Shown: positions 43,759 through 53,029, numbered from the stretch's first letter. The stretch: 56,917 nucleotides of DNA from Carboxylicivirga caseinilyticus (GCA_025499705.1 JAFMVE010000040.1:1-56917); one strand, 5' to 3'. Program-made: numbers and translations. The notes: generated by a model from the sequence alone, not told the origin.

Positions 43759-44888
43759 TTCTTCTTGTTTGCACTAAAAATGTTTTGAAGCCACACACTT
43801 CCTATAATTAATGGGATAACCGCATCAAATAACAAACTTGAGATAAATAGTTTTTCCTCACTTAATGCCTTGCCAGCCTTAGCCAGAACTATATATTGAA
43901 CAATAATTCTTGACAAAATTAACCCCAGACTGACAGGTACAAAAATATGAAAAAAAAGTGAACAAATACCTAGCACCCAAAATATTTGCCTGCTTAAAGG
44001 CTCAAGGGTAAGCCACCATTTGATTTTAAATTTATAGTGTTTTGATGTGGTTAAATGTCTTGATTTTCGTGTTATCCATTCGCCAAAATCAGCTGGCGGT
44101 ACTGAGATTGTTTGACTGTAGCGCGATATAGCAACCGATGTGTTACTTTCGGTAGCACACTCTTTTATAAATAAATCGTCATCACCCGATGCAATATTTA
44201 AATATTGTCTGAAAACATTTGATTTCTGAAAGAGAGACTTTTTATAGGCCAGATTTCTTCCAACTGCCATAAATGGTTTTTTGCGAAGAGCAAATCCCAT
44301 GTATTGTGCGGTATTGAAAAATGTTTCGTAGCGAAGGAAAAGGTTGAAGAGTGACTTTTTCTTTTCAAACCGTCCATATCCAATTACAATCTCTTTTGAA
44401 TCGGTAAACTCACTACTTAACTCCTTCAGCCATTGATCTGATTCAGGGTAGCAATCTGCATCCGTAAATACCAGATGTTCATTTTTAGCAGCTTTTACAC
44501 CTAAAGTCAGGGCTAGTTTCTTGCCTTGATAAAACTGTTTGTTCTCTGGTATGGTTGTATAATAAAGGTTTTTATAGTCTTTCTTTAATTCTGCCAAAAT
44601 CATATCAGAATCATCGCTGGAAGCATCATTAACCACTACAACTTCAAATTCAGGGTAATCCTGTTTAAGAATTAGAGGAAGAAATTGTTTTAGATTGCGG
44701 GCTTCATTTTTTGCACAAATGATTACTGAAAGTGCAGGTTTATGAGAAGAAGTAACAGATGGTTTTACAAATGCCACTTTTAACATAAACCATAGATAAT
44801 AAAATATCTGTATTACCCAACTTAAGCCAAGCAAGCTTATAAAAATAATCTCAAAATTTATATTCACCGTCCTGTATTGTTTCTTCAA
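43749..44888 (-). CDS. Family 2 glycosyltransferase, membrane bound
   Basis: A 379-aa GT-A fold transferase. One TM helix at the N-terminus precedes the catalytic domain (LSVIICAKNEARNLKQFLPL, VVVNDASSDDSD, LVFTDADCYPESDQWLKEL, the last with the metal-binding DAD). Later motifs are GDDDLFIKEC and RKSRHL in place of the QxxRW box. Two or three TM segments end the protein (WVLGICSLFFHIFVPVSLGL onward). The donor and acceptor are unknown. The start is uncertain: 44888 is TTG, and GTG at 44867 is an alternative; no ATG lies nearby in frame. It is the first gene of the operon with the sigma factor and rsmG. Confidence 0.85.
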   Translation of the reverse strand: MKKQYRTVNINFEIIFISLLGLSWVIQIFYYLWFMLKVAFVKPSVTSSHKPALSVIICAKNEARNLKQFLPLILKQDYPEFEVVVVNDASSDDSDMILAELKKDYKNLYYTTIPENKQFYQGKKLALTLGVKAAKNEHLVFTDADCYPESDQWLKELSSEFTDSKEIVIGYGRFEKKKSLFNLFLRYETFFNTAQYMGFALRKKPFMAVGRNLAYKKSLFQKSNVFRQYLNIASGDDDLFIKECATESNTSVAISRYSQTISVPPADFGEWITRKSRHLTTSKHYKFKIKWWLTLEPLSRQIFWVLGICSLFFHIFVPVSLGLILSRIIVQYIVLAKAGKALSEEKLFISSLLFDAVIPLIIGSVWLQNIFSANKKKWK

Positions 44889-44999
44889 ATTTGCAATAAT
44901 TTTTTACAATCTTCGACGCAAGAGATTTATTTTTTAGCCGAAATATTTAAATGATTATAAAAAATGCCTGTTTATCAACTAGTCTCTTGTTGAGTTTCG

Positions 45000-45007
45000 T
45001 ATATTTG
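45000..45007 (+). promoter_or_regulatory. -7 box TATATTTG before tgt
   Basis: An exact TAnnTTTG match, giving a leader of about 65 nt to ATG 45078. No -33 box at the expected distance. Confidence 0.5.
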
Positions 45008-45077
45008 CAGCCCTTTTTTGAATAAAGTAGTAACTTGAGAAATGATTTCAGGTTATTTGTTTGTAAAATAGTAAGAT

Positions 45078-46208
45078 ATGAAATTTGAGTTGCAGCATAC
45101 TGATCCAAAATCCAGTGCAAGAGCCGGTAAAATAACGACAGATCATGGTGAGATAGAAACACCTATTTTTATGCCTGTTGGAACAGTTGGTTCGGTTAAA
45201 GGCGTTCATTTTCGTGATTTACATGAGGATGTTCAGGCTCAGATAATCCTGGGTAATACCTATCATTTGTATCTGCGTCCAGGGTTGGATGTTTTACGTG
45301 CTGCAGGAGGACTACATAAATTTAATGGTTGGAATAAACCAATTTTAACTGATAGTGGAGGCTATCAGGTGTTTTCGTTGAGCGACAACCGAAAACTAAC
45401 AGAAGAAGGAGCTGTGTTCAGGTCGCATCTGGATGGATCGAAACATTTATTTACTCCTGAAAATGTTGTAGATATTCAACGTACTATTGGCGCAGATATT
45501 ATTATGGCTTTAGATGAATGTCCTCCTGGAGATTCAGATTATAAATATGCCAAGCAATCAATGGAGTTGACTCATCGTTGGTTAAAAAGAGGTATTGATC
45601 GTTTCGATTCTACAGAACCTTACTATGGACATTCACAAACTTTTTTCCCAATTGTACAGGGTGCAGGCCATCGTGATCTGAGGACTCAATCTGCCGAATT
45701 TATTGCCGAACAAAATCGTGAAGGTAATGCCATTGGAGGATTGGCAGTAGGTGAGCCAACTGAGGTGATGTACGAAATGGTAGAGCTGGTAAATGGTATT
45801 CTGCCCAAAGATAAACCCAGGTATTTAATGGGAGTAGGTACGCCTGCCAATCTTCTGGAAAATATTGCTTTAGGTGTAGATATGTTTGACTGTGTCATGC
45901 CAACACGAAATGGCCGTAATGGTATGTTATTTACATCGGAAGGAATACTGAACATGAGAAACGAGAAGTGGAAAGATGATTTTTCACCAGTTGATCCAAA
46001 CGGAACTTCATTCGTTGATCATCACTATACCAAAGCTTATTTGCGCCATTTATATGTTTCGAAAGAAATGCTGGCCGCTCAAATTGGAAGTATGCATAAT
46101 CTTACCTTTTATTTATGGTTGGTTAAAGAGGCCCGAAAGCATATAATTGCAGGTGATTTTGCAAGTTGGAAAGAAATAATGGTGAAAAAGGTAACAACCC
46201 GATTGTAA
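45078..46208 (+). CDS. tgt: tRNA-guanine transglycosylase (queuine/preQ1)
   Basis: A 376-aa enzyme that exchanges G34 of tRNAs for preQ1. Motifs are IFMPVGTVGSVKGV, ILGNTYHLYLRPGL, LTDSGGYQVFSLSDNRKLTE (base Asp92), PIVQGAGHRDLR, IGGLAVGEP and MFDCVMPTRNGRNGMLF (nucleophile Asp271). The Cys-x-Cys-x2-Cys zinc site expected near residues 309-314 is absent (Gly309, Ser311, Asp314), although His340 of the site is kept. I believe this loss is clade-wide in Bacteroidota but could not check it. An LptF/G permease follows on the same strand after 104 nt. Confidence 0.96.
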   Translation: MKFELQHTDPKSSARAGKITTDHGEIETPIFMPVGTVGSVKGVHFRDLHEDVQAQIILGNTYHLYLRPGLDVLRAAGGLHKFNGWNKPILTDSGGYQVFSLSDNRKLTEEGAVFRSHLDGSKHLFTPENVVDIQRTIGADIIMALDECPPGDSDYKYAKQSMELTHRWLKRGIDRFDSTEPYYGHSQTFFPIVQGAGHRDLRTQSAEFIAEQNREGNAIGGLAVGEPTEVMYEMVELVNGILPKDKPRYLMGVGTPANLLENIALGVDMFDCVMPTRNGRNGMLFTSEGILNMRNEKWKDDFSPVDPNGTSFVDHHYTKAYLRHLYVSKEMLAAQIGSMHNLTFYLWLVKEARKHIIAGDFASWKEIMVKKVTTRL

Positions 46209-46312
46209 ATTCACATTTGGTCAGAGGCTTGTTTTTTAACTTTTTATTACACATTTTTTTTGTTCTTTTGTATTAGGCTCAATAGAGGCGTTGTTAAACT
46301 AAAACCGACGTT

Positions 46313-47395
46313 TTGAAGAAACTGGATCTATATATTCTCAAAAAATTTCTTGGGACTTTCTTTTTTGCAATTTTATTGATTATTAGTATTTCAGTTGTAT
46401 TTGATATCACTGAAAAGGTTGATGATTTTATTGATAAAAGTCCATCGTTACATGCAATAGTATTTGATTACTATAAAAACTTCATTCCATATTTTGCCAA
46501 CTTATTTACACCTCTTTTTGTATTTATAGCTGTAATCTTTTTTACATCAAAGATGGCTTATCAGACTGAGATAATTGCCATATTGTCAAGTGGTGTGAGT
46601 TTTAGGCGAATGATGTTTCCTTATTTTATGGGGGCAGCTATCATTGCTATTTTTTCGTTCATATTAGGTGGATATATTATTCCTCCTGCCAATAGAACAA
46701 GGTTAAAATTTGAGGCAACTTATATTAAAGATAAGAAGGAAGTTGGGTTGAGTAATATTCATATGCAGATTGAACCTGGTTTATTCGTTTTCTTAGGTAA
46801 ATATTATTCGTATCAGGAGAAAGGAGATTATTTTAATCTGGAGAAATACGATCAGAAAAAGTTATTGTCCAAGCTGTCAGCACGAACTGTAAAGTTTGAT
46901 ACTGCTACTGGTAAATGGCACTTAAGTCAGTATATGATTCGTGAATTTAAAAACGATATAGAGCAGGTCATTTCTAAAGGCAGAGAGTTGGATACTTTAA
47001 TTCCGAATATGAAACCGGCAGATTTCAAAGAAGAAAGAAAGTATTTTGAGATGATGACCAATCCTGAACTAAATAGTTATATTGAAGAACAAACCGCCCG
47101 TGGAGTAGGAAACCTGGAAGAGTTTTATATTGAAAAGTATAGAAGAATAGCTTCACCTTTTAGTGCATTTATACTTACCCTTATTGGTGTTTCATTGGCT
47201 TCCCGAAAAGTCAGGGGAGGAATGGGATTGCACATCGGGGTTGGCATTGGTTTAAGTTTTTCGTATATTTTGTTCATGACTATTTCAACCACCTTTGCCA
47301 TTAACGGTAATATGAACCCCTTATTAGCCGTTTGGATACCTAATATTCTGTTTGCTATGATCGGAATATACCTCTATTACAGAGCACCAAAATAG
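46313..47395 (+). CDS. LptF/LptG family LPS export permease
   Basis: A 360-aa YjgP/YjgQ permease that forms the inner-membrane part of the LPS transport machine with LptB. It has three N-terminal TM segments (FFFAILLIISISVVFDI; YFANLFTPLFVFIAVIFFTS; MFPYFMGAAIIAIFSFILGG), a periplasmic beta-jellyroll-like domain (about 125-260) and three C-terminal TM segments (IASPFSAFILTLIGVSLASR; GIGLSFSYILFMTIS; WIPNILFAMIGIYLYY). The start codon is TTG 46313, because in-frame TAA lies at 46295 and no ATG occurs before the first TM helix. It is a single LptF/G type here; the partner is elsewhere. Confidence 0.9.
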   Translation: MKKLDLYILKKFLGTFFFAILLIISISVVFDITEKVDDFIDKSPSLHAIVFDYYKNFIPYFANLFTPLFVFIAVIFFTSKMAYQTEIIAILSSGVSFRRMMFPYFMGAAIIAIFSFILGGYIIPPANRTRLKFEATYIKDKKEVGLSNIHMQIEPGLFVFLGKYYSYQEKGDYFNLEKYDQKKLLSKLSARTVKFDTATGKWHLSQYMIREFKNDIEQVISKGRELDTLIPNMKPADFKEERKYFEMMTNPELNSYIEEQTARGVGNLEEFYIEKYRRIASPFSAFILTLIGVSLASRKVRGGMGLHIGVGIGLSFSYILFMTISTTFAINGNMNPLLAVWIPNILFAMIGIYLYYRAPK

Positions 47396-47560
47396 TTGGT
47401 GTTAAGTTGATTAATGAAGATATGTAACATTCGGAATATGTTTAAATGAATGTTTTCCTTTTGTTAAAAAAATAAAATTAGTAATTATGCACCCTGAAAA
47501 ATTATTGATCAGGGTAATGTTTGTCTTGGTTAATAGTAGGTTAAATCAAATTATTGGATT

Positions 47561-49105
47561 ATGTCATTGAAAAAACACATCCTTGACCTTCGTAAAAGAA
47601 AGGAACAAGTTCAAAAGGGTGGTGGCGACAAAGCCATTGAAAAACAGGTGGCGAGAGGAAAACAAACTGCTCGTAACCGAATTTTGGCACTTTTGGATAG
47701 AGATTCTTTCACCGAGTACGATCTTTTTGTAGAACATGAAGCTCGTGACTTTGGTATGGACAAAAAACAGCTTCATGGAGATGGAGTAATTATTGGAACA
47801 GGTACTATTTATGGTGCTCCAATCTGTATTTATGCCCAGGATTTTACCGTAGAAGGAGGTTCTTTAGGATTAATGCATGCCCGTAAGATTACGAAAATTA
47901 TGGATCACGCTCTGAAAATGCGTGTGCCTTGTGTTGGTATCAACGATTCAGGTGGTGCCCGTATTCAGGAAGGTGTGAATGCTTTGGCTGGTTATGGTGA
48001 AATTTTCTATCGTAATACCCTGTCTTCAGGTGTGATTCCTCAGATTTCTGTTATATTAGGCCCTTGTGCCGGAGGTGCTGTTTATTCACCAGCATTGACC
48101 GACTTTGTATTTGTTGTTGATAACATTTCGAAAATGTTTATCACCGGACCAAGTGTAATAGAATCTGTTTTGGGTGAGAAAATCTCAATGGAAGATTTGG
48201 GAGGAGCTCGTGTACATGCTGAAACAACAGGTAATGCGCATTTCTTCTCAAATAGTGAAGATGAGTGCTTTGAGCAAATTAAGAAGCTTATCACTTTTAT
48301 TCCTTGGAGTAATACTAAGAGAGCGAAAACATTCCCTCCAAAACCACCTAAGTTTACAGGTAATATCGAAGATCTTATTCCAGCTGATCCACGTCAGCCT
48401 TATGATGTTCGTGATGTTATTAAAGCGATTGTTGATGACTCAGACTTCTTTGAAATTCAGGAGCTTTGGGCTGCCAATATAGTAATTGGTTTCGGTCGTT
48501 TGAATGGTGAAACAGTAGGTTTTGTTGCTAACCAACCATTGGTATTAGCTGGTGTATTGGATTGCGATAGCTCAGATAAAGCTGCTCGTTTTATCCGTTA
48601 CTGTGATGCATTTAATATTCCAATTGTGACCTTGGAAGATATGCCAGGATACTTGCCAGGTGTTGACCAGGAGCATGCCGGTGTGATTCGTCATGGTGCT
48701 AAAGTTCTTTATGCTTATTCTGAAGCTACTGTACCTAAGGTAACAGTTATCTTAAGAAAAGCATATGGTGGTGGTTACATCGCGATGAATTCACGTCACT
48801 TGGGTGCTGACTTTATGTTTGCATGGCCAACAGCTGAGATTGCTGTAATGGGACCAGAAGGTGCTGCTAATATTATCTTTAGAAAAGAGATTGAAGAAGC
48901 GGAAGATAAAGATGTAATGCGAGCTAAGAAAGTGGAAGAGTACAAGGAGAAATTTGCGAATCCATTTGTTGCTGCAGCTAAAGGTTACATTGACTCTGTA
49001 ATTGAGCCAAGCGAAACACGTGACTTGCTGCTTCATGCTATTGAAGTTTCAGCACATAAAGACGATCACCGTCCAGCTAAAAAACACGGAATTCCACCAT
49101 TTTAA
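47561..49105 (+). CDS. Acyl-CoA carboxylase carboxyltransferase subunit (PccB/MmdA-like)
   Basis: A 514-aa crotonase-fold carboxyltransferase. Two halves hold the acyl-CoA and biotin sites: LMHARKITKIMDHALKMRVP with GINDSGGARIQEGVNALAGY and GPCAGGAVYSPALTDFVF in the first, and VTLEDMPGYLPGVDQEHAGV, AYGGGYIAMNSRHLGADF and AEIAVMGPEGAANIIF in the second. It resembles propionyl-CoA carboxylase beta and methylmalonyl-CoA decarboxylase alpha; sequence alone does not separate them. Codon use is biased like glnN, suggesting high expression. The biotin carrier gene follows 11 nt later; no biotin carboxylase or sodium-pump subunit is in the window. Confidence 0.93.
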   Translation: MSLKKHILDLRKRKEQVQKGGGDKAIEKQVARGKQTARNRILALLDRDSFTEYDLFVEHEARDFGMDKKQLHGDGVIIGTGTIYGAPICIYAQDFTVEGGSLGLMHARKITKIMDHALKMRVPCVGINDSGGARIQEGVNALAGYGEIFYRNTLSSGVIPQISVILGPCAGGAVYSPALTDFVFVVDNISKMFITGPSVIESVLGEKISMEDLGGARVHAETTGNAHFFSNSEDECFEQIKKLITFIPWSNTKRAKTFPPKPPKFTGNIEDLIPADPRQPYDVRDVIKAIVDDSDFFEIQELWAANIVIGFGRLNGETVGFVANQPLVLAGVLDCDSSDKAARFIRYCDAFNIPIVTLEDMPGYLPGVDQEHAGVIRHGAKVLYAYSEATVPKVTVILRKAYGGGYIAMNSRHLGADFMFAWPTAEIAVMGPEGAANIIFRKEIEEAEDKDVMRAKKVEEYKEKFANPFVAAAKGYIDSVIEPSETRDLLLHAIEVSAHKDDHRPAKKHGIPPF

Positions 49106-49106
49106 C

Positions 49107-49112
49107 AGGAGG
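49107..49112 (+). promoter_or_regulatory. Shine-Dalgarno sequence AGGAGG before the biotin carrier gene
   Basis: A full AGGAGG, 4 nt before ATG 49117. Strong Shine-Dalgarno sites are rare in Bacteroidota, and the other genes here have none as clear. It lies in the 11-nt gap after the upstream stop codon. Confidence 0.7.
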
Positions 49113-49116
49113 TTTT

Positions 49117-49443
49117 ATGGCAAAACAAAAAATAGAAGGATTGGTCGATTTTGCTATACTTAGTATGAAGTATAAGACAAAATTAACCAAGAAATTCGAA
49201 AACCGTATTGTTTACGAAGATCCAAATCCAAATAACATTTTGTCCTACATACCCGGAACAGTTAATGAAGTGTTTGTGAAAGTGGGTCAGGAAGTTAAAG
49301 AAGGAGAATCATTAATGATTCTTGAAGCAATGAAAATGAGAAATCAGATTGCCATGCCTTTTGATGGAAAGGTGAAAGCCATTCATGTAAAGGAAGGTGA
49401 CAGGATACCAAAGAATCATCTCATGATTGAGATTGAAGAATAA
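49117..49443 (+). CDS. Biotin carboxyl carrier protein of the acyl-CoA carboxylase
   Basis: A 108-aa protein. The C-terminal 70 residues are a biotinyl domain with the motif EAMKM (biotin Lys73), preceded by IPGTVNEVFVKVGQEVKEGE and followed by PFDGKVKAIHVKEGDRIPKN. The N-terminal 40 residues are a basic linker. It carries CO2 on biotin to the carboxyltransferase encoded just upstream. The small free carrier fits methylmalonyl-CoA decarboxylase-type or multi-subunit acyl-CoA carboxylase complexes. A strong terminator follows directly. Confidence 0.93.
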   Translation: MAKQKIEGLVDFAILSMKYKTKLTKKFENRIVYEDPNPNNILSYIPGTVNEVFVKVGQEVKEGESLMILEAMKMRNQIAMPFDGKVKAIHVKEGDRIPKNHLMIEIEE

Positions 49444-49444
49444 G

Positions 49445-49472
49445 AAAAAAGCTGCCTTGTGCAGCTTTTTTT
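49445..49472 (+). terminator. Terminator after the carrier protein gene
   Basis: AAAAAAGCTGC pairs with GCAGCTTTTTT around a 5-nt loop, followed by T. The stem starts 2 nt after the stop codon. Confidence 0.85.
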
Positions 49473-49506
49473 ATATCGATTTTTAAACTGATAATTCTAT
49501 ACTGAA

Positions 49507-50325
49507 TTATTTCAGTTTTCCTTTCCAAACAAAATAAGATGGATCTACCAAGAATGTTGGCTCCTCTTTGAATAATCCAAAAACACTCGATCCACTACCA
49601 GACATTGCAGCGTAGACAGCTCCTTTTGAATATAGTAGGTTCTTTATTTCTTCAATTTCCGGATGTTTTTCGAATACACTTTTTTCAAAATCGTTTTTTA
49701 TAACTGTTTTCCACTCTTCTATTGGAAGCAGAATGTCTTTATGTAACGAACGTGTTGGTTTGTCAGGTATAACACCGGCATATGCTTCAGGCGTGCTAAC
49801 ATGTATAGGAGGCTTAATCAAATAAAGAAAATACTTATTTAGATTTATTTGAATTGGATTAAGTATTTCGCCAATACCTGTTGCGAAGGCTTCTTTGTTA
49901 TCGATGAAAAAAGGAACATCCGCACCCAGACCTGAAGCTTTGGTTTTAAGTTCCTCTTTGCTTAGTCCTAAATCAAACATTGAGTTCAGCATATTAAGCA
50001 TAAATGCAGCATCAGAAGATCCACCTCCCAACCCGGCTCCAAAAGGTATTGCCTTATGCAAATGAATCTCAATGGGTGGTATATGATAATCTTTTTTAAT
50101 CAGATTCAGAGCTTTTACACAAATATTACTTCCAGCGGCAGCATCTACTTTTATTCCTGAATTAAAGAGTTCATATTCAGTTTCTAAATTCTTATTGATA
50201 ATTATCTCCAAAGCATCACATAAGGGGATTGGATAAAAAACTGTTTCGAGATTGTGGTACCCATCCGATCGTTTTTCAACCACGTTAAGACCGATATTTA
50301 TTTTAGCATTCGGGAATTGAATCAT
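49507..50325 (-). CDS. ispE: 4-diphosphocytidyl-2-C-methyl-D-erythritol kinase
   Basis: A GHMP kinase of the MEP isoprenoid pathway, 272 aa from ATG 50325, where the conserved start MIQFPNAKINIGLNVVEKRS lies (Lys8 site). A longer frame from 50370 adds 15 unconserved residues. The ATP loop is IPFGAGLGGGSSDAAFML (about 93-110), with GLGADVPFFI and the C-terminal YAAMSGSGSSVFGLF. It phosphorylates the 2-hydroxyl of CDP-methylerythritol. It is convergent with the carrier gene and divergent from dnaB. Confidence 0.95.
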   Translation of the reverse strand: MIQFPNAKINIGLNVVEKRSDGYHNLETVFYPIPLCDALEIIINKNLETEYELFNSGIKVDAAAGSNICVKALNLIKKDYHIPPIEIHLHKAIPFGAGLGGGSSDAAFMLNMLNSMFDLGLSKEELKTKASGLGADVPFFIDNKEAFATGIGEILNPIQINLNKYFLYLIKPPIHVSTPEAYAGVIPDKPTRSLHKDILLPIEEWKTVIKNDFEKSVFEKHPEIEEIKNLLYSKGAVYAAMSGSGSSVFGLFKEEPTFLVDPSYFVWKGKLK

Positions 50326-50472
50326 CTGTATTGTTTTTGGCAAAATAAATGAATTCTGAAACAATATCATTATTTTTAAATAGTTTCGAATTTATTTGTT
50401 TGGGAATGAAGTGATATCATTTTTAATCCAATATAGTTGGTGATATGCTTTAAGTTTCTCGGATGTGATTAG

Positions 50473-50480
50473 TATATTTG
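50473..50480 (+). promoter_or_regulatory. -7 box TATATTTG before dnaB
   Basis: An exact TAnnTTTG match 33 nt before ATG 50513; no clear -33 box. Confidence 0.5.
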
Positions 50481-50512
50481 TTCCCCGCTTTTTAATTCTC
50501 TAAAAATAATTA

Positions 50513-52048
50513 ATGGCTAAACAACAGTTTAATAAGAATGCATTGATGAACAGTGAGCTCGGTAAATTACCTCCTCAGGTACTTGATTTAGAGGAAGCTG
50601 TTTTAGGAGCTCTTATGCTTGAGAAAGATGCCTTTGTGCAAATTTCGGAGCTTTTAAAGCCAGAGCATTTCTATAAAGAAGCTCATCAATTCATTTATCA
50701 GGCCATTATGAATTTGGAGGCTCACGAGCAACCTGTTGATATGTTAACAGTTACTCAGGAATTAAAACGTCTGGGCAAACTTGAAGAAGTTGGTGGTGCA
50801 TTTTATGTGTCCCAACTAACGAGTAAGGTAGCGTCAGCAGCTCATATTGAGTTTCATGCTCGTATCATCTGGCAAAAGTTTCTTCAACGTCAGATGATAC
50901 AAATTTCAAGCGATTTGCAAACCAAAGCATACGATGACGCTATTGATGTAAATGATTTGTTGGAAGAGGCTGAAAGTACCTTCTTTATGCTTTCTCAGGG
51001 TAGTATGAAGCGCGAAGCGGTTCAGATCAACCCTGTTATACAGGAAGCCATTGACCGTATTAAAGTGGCCGCTTCAAGAGGAGATGGATTAAGTGGGGTT
51101 GCCTCAGGATTCACAGCTCTCGATAGAATTACTTCCGGATGGCAGGGCTCAGCTTTGATTATTATTGCCGCTCGTCCTGCAATGGGTAAAACTGCTTTTG
51201 TATTATCCATGACACGTCAGATGGCATTAAATCATAAAATTCCGGTAGCTATTTTTTCACTGGAGATGTCAAACGTGGAATTGGTTAACCGTTTGGTAGT
51301 TTCTGAAACAGAATTATCGGCTGATAAAATTAAGAAGGGTAATTTGGCACCATATGAATGGGAACAACTTGATCATAAAATTCAGAATTTAATTGATGCA
51401 CCTATTTATGTTGATGATACTGCGGGTTTATCCGTTTTTGAGTTGAGGGCAAAATGTCGCAGACTAAAAAAGCAGCACAATATTCAGTGTATCATCATTG
51501 ACTACCTTCAGTTGATGAATGCCAGTGGGATGAGTCCCGGTAACCGTCAGGAAGAGGTAAGTATCATTTCAAGATCTTTAAAAGGGTTGGCCAAAGAACT
51601 CGATGTACCTGTTATTGCACTATCACAGTTGAATCGTGGTGTGGAATCACGTGCAGGTAATGAAGGTAAGCGACCTCAGTTATCCGATCTTCGTGAATCG
51701 GGTGCGATTGAGCAGGATGCAGATATGGTGTGTTTTATTCATCGACCCGAATATTATCGTATCACTGAGGATGAACAAGGTAACTCACTGATTGGTATGG
51801 CTGAAATTATTATTGCTAAGCATCGTGCCGGACCTACTGCTGATGTTCGCCTTCGCTTTAGATCAGAGTTGGCAAGATTTCAGGATGTGGAAGAGGATAT
51901 ATTTAATGATGAAGGTTTTGGACAGCAACCAGCCGCGCATAGCTTGCCTTCAAAAATGAATGCAGAAATGGATGATGGAGGAGGAGCTACTCATTTACCA
52001 GACTTCCCGGATATGAGTGCTGGCTTCGACAAAGATATGCCATTTTAA
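50513..52048 (+). CDS. dnaB: Replicative DNA helicase DnaB
   Basis: A 511-aa hexameric helicase. The N-terminal domain (LPPQVLDLEEAVLGALMLEK; about 20-125) binds primase. The RecA-like domain (about 185-460) has Walker A AARPAMGKTAFV (near 219-228), Walker B IIIDYLQLM and the DnaB motif VIALSQLNRGVESRAGNEGK with RESGAIEQDADMVCFIHRPE. The tail (about 470-511) is acidic and Pro/Asp-rich, ending DKDMPF, like the SSB-type tip DxxPF. This last point is only a resemblance. It stands alone, divergent from ispE. Confidence 0.97.
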   Translation: MAKQQFNKNALMNSELGKLPPQVLDLEEAVLGALMLEKDAFVQISELLKPEHFYKEAHQFIYQAIMNLEAHEQPVDMLTVTQELKRLGKLEEVGGAFYVSQLTSKVASAAHIEFHARIIWQKFLQRQMIQISSDLQTKAYDDAIDVNDLLEEAESTFFMLSQGSMKREAVQINPVIQEAIDRIKVAASRGDGLSGVASGFTALDRITSGWQGSALIIIAARPAMGKTAFVLSMTRQMALNHKIPVAIFSLEMSNVELVNRLVVSETELSADKIKKGNLAPYEWEQLDHKIQNLIDAPIYVDDTAGLSVFELRAKCRRLKKQHNIQCIIIDYLQLMNASGMSPGNRQEEVSIISRSLKGLAKELDVPVIALSQLNRGVESRAGNEGKRPQLSDLRESGAIEQDADMVCFIHRPEYYRITEDEQGNSLIGMAEIIIAKHRAGPTADVRLRFRSELARFQDVEEDIFNDEGFGQQPAAHSLPSKMNAEMDDGGGATHLPDFPDMSAGFDKDMPF

Positions 52049-52162
52049 TAAATTATTAGCTAAGCAGCTTTTCATCTTTTTAGTTGTCTTTAGTTTGGTT
52101 GTGCATAATCAATGAAAAATTATATTTTCATTGATAAGAATTTTATTCTTAGACCCCAAATT

Positions 52163-53023
52163 ATGAAAGAAAACAGACCTATAGCTGTAATTACCGGACC
52201 AACAAGCGGTATTGGTGAAGCTTTTACCTACAAATTGGCAGATGAAGGTTACGATTTAGTTTTGGTTGCAAGGCATGAAGCTAAACTGAAAAAGCTTGCT
52301 GAGTCAGTTGAAAACAAATATGGAGTTGCTGTCCGAAAGATTGTAGCAGACTTATCCTTAAACAAAGATATTGAGAGGGTAGAGAAAGAACTTACCTTGT
52401 TAGACAGAATCGATTTACTTATTAATAATGCGGGCTTTGGTGTTGGTGGTTATTTTATTGAAGTACCATTGAGTAAGCAGATGGATATGCTAAATGTTCA
52501 TCTTCATAGTACTATTAGATTTAGTCGAGCTGTAATACCAGTTATGGCAAACCAAAAAGTAAAAGGGAATATTATTAATGTAGCTTCCTTTTCAGTTTTT
52601 ATTGATGTGCCTGGCAGTGTTATGTATAGTACTACAAAATCAGCAGTTGTACATTTTTCGAAGACTTTACAATATGAGGTGAAGGATTATAATATTAAAA
52701 TTCAGGCACTTTGTCCGGTTTTTACGCCTACTTCCTTTCATAAATCTATAAATCGGGATTTAGAATTTATGAAGAATATACCAGATTTCTTTTGGACACC
52801 AAAGGAAGATGTTGTCTTAAGTTCGTTAAAAGCCCTTAACTCTTCAAAAGTCATTTGTATTCCAGGTAACTTCAATCGTATCATATACTGGTTTAATAAG
52901 CAACCATTATTTTCTCAATTAATTCATAAAATAACATTGAAATTAAACGGTAGAACGAAAATGCCTGATTTAAAAAATAAAGTGAAAAAAAGGAAGGTTA
53001 ATGAACTCGTAGAAGTAGATTGA
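52163..53023 (+). CDS. Short-chain dehydrogenase/reductase (SDR)
   Basis: 286 aa from ATG 52163, which begins 8 residues before the cofactor motif; an upstream ATG at 52112 adds 17 hydrophobic residues that look non-coding. The Rossmann motif TGPTSGIG (11-18) prefers NADP, with VARHEAK after beta-2. NNAG (88-91), catalytic Ser142 (NVASFS), Tyr155 and Lys159 (YSTTK) are intact. The C-terminal hydrophobic/basic extension (NRIIYWFNKQPLFSQLIHKI) may touch membranes. Substrate unknown; similar to the YqjQ/DltE-type SDRs that act on lipids or ketones. Confidence 0.88.
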   Translation: MKENRPIAVITGPTSGIGEAFTYKLADEGYDLVLVARHEAKLKKLAESVENKYGVAVRKIVADLSLNKDIERVEKELTLLDRIDLLINNAGFGVGGYFIEVPLSKQMDMLNVHLHSTIRFSRAVIPVMANQKVKGNIINVASFSVFIDVPGSVMYSTTKSAVVHFSKTLQYEVKDYNIKIQALCPVFTPTSFHKSINRDLEFMKNIPDFFWTPKEDVVLSSLKALNSSKVICIPGNFNRIIYWFNKQPLFSQLIHKITLKLNGRTKMPDLKNKVKKRKVNELVEVD

Positions 53024-53029
53024 AATATA

